A program made the position numbers and the translations under genes. A stretch of 6,088 nucleotides of DNA, from positions 1-6,088 of the forward strand of contig CAMEUC010000093.1 in the NCBI GenBank assembly GCA_945937855.1, in the 5' to 3' direction. Positions 6,083-6,088 of this stretch are shown here, piece after piece (within the stretch, counting starts at the first letter, position 1; every line of letters begins with the position of its first letter). This DNA is from an uncultured Clostridium sp. (GTDB taxonomy: Bacteria; Bacillota; Clostridia; TANB77; CAG-508). The notes beneath the pieces are model-generated. The model was not told the DNA's origin. It made no database searches and worked only from the letters and a program-made list of their open reading frames with translations.

Positions 6083-6088
6083 GTTTTT

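Overview
The window is AT-rich DNA with standard bacterial gene organisation. TGA is used as a stop by the rluB-like gene and tryptophan is TGG, so the genetic code is the ordinary one. Strong purine-rich ribosome binding sites, AT-rich codon choice and the families present point to a low-GC Firmicute, most likely an uncultured clostridial-type bacterium. That assignment is inferred from composition and protein style, not proven.

Left part (1-2533): after a 171-base AT-rich leader with one plausible promoter comes a long plus-strand gene for a membrane-anchored VirD4/TraG-type coupling ATPase of conjugation. It has four predicted N-terminal membrane segments, a clear Walker A and Walker B, and a divergent remainder. 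It ends at a strong bidirectional hairpin terminator shared with the converging minus-strand gene.

Middle (2532-3693): a minus-strand gene encodes a 311-residue protein with an N-terminal winged helix and a C-terminal half resembling the replication-relaxation/plasmid-accessory family. The acidic positions I would expect in that family appear to be substituted. Its leader holds a 118-base GC-rich element bounded by near-perfect terminal inverted repeats, compositionally foreign to its surroundings.

Right part (3694-6088): three minus-strand housekeeping genes for RNA metabolism read rluD-like -> rluB-like -> small S1-domain protein. Between rluD and rluB sits a 103-base imperfect palindrome whose two arms are each built of four 7-base repeats (GARGTGN type). 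It looks like a MITE or another palindromic repeat.

The window therefore appears to span a junction between mobile or conjugative cargo on the left and a conserved core-genome cluster on the right, with the GC-rich element near the junction. No complete novel system is visible. The best candidates for follow-up are the two palindromic elements and the divergent coupling protein with its convergent winged-helix partner.
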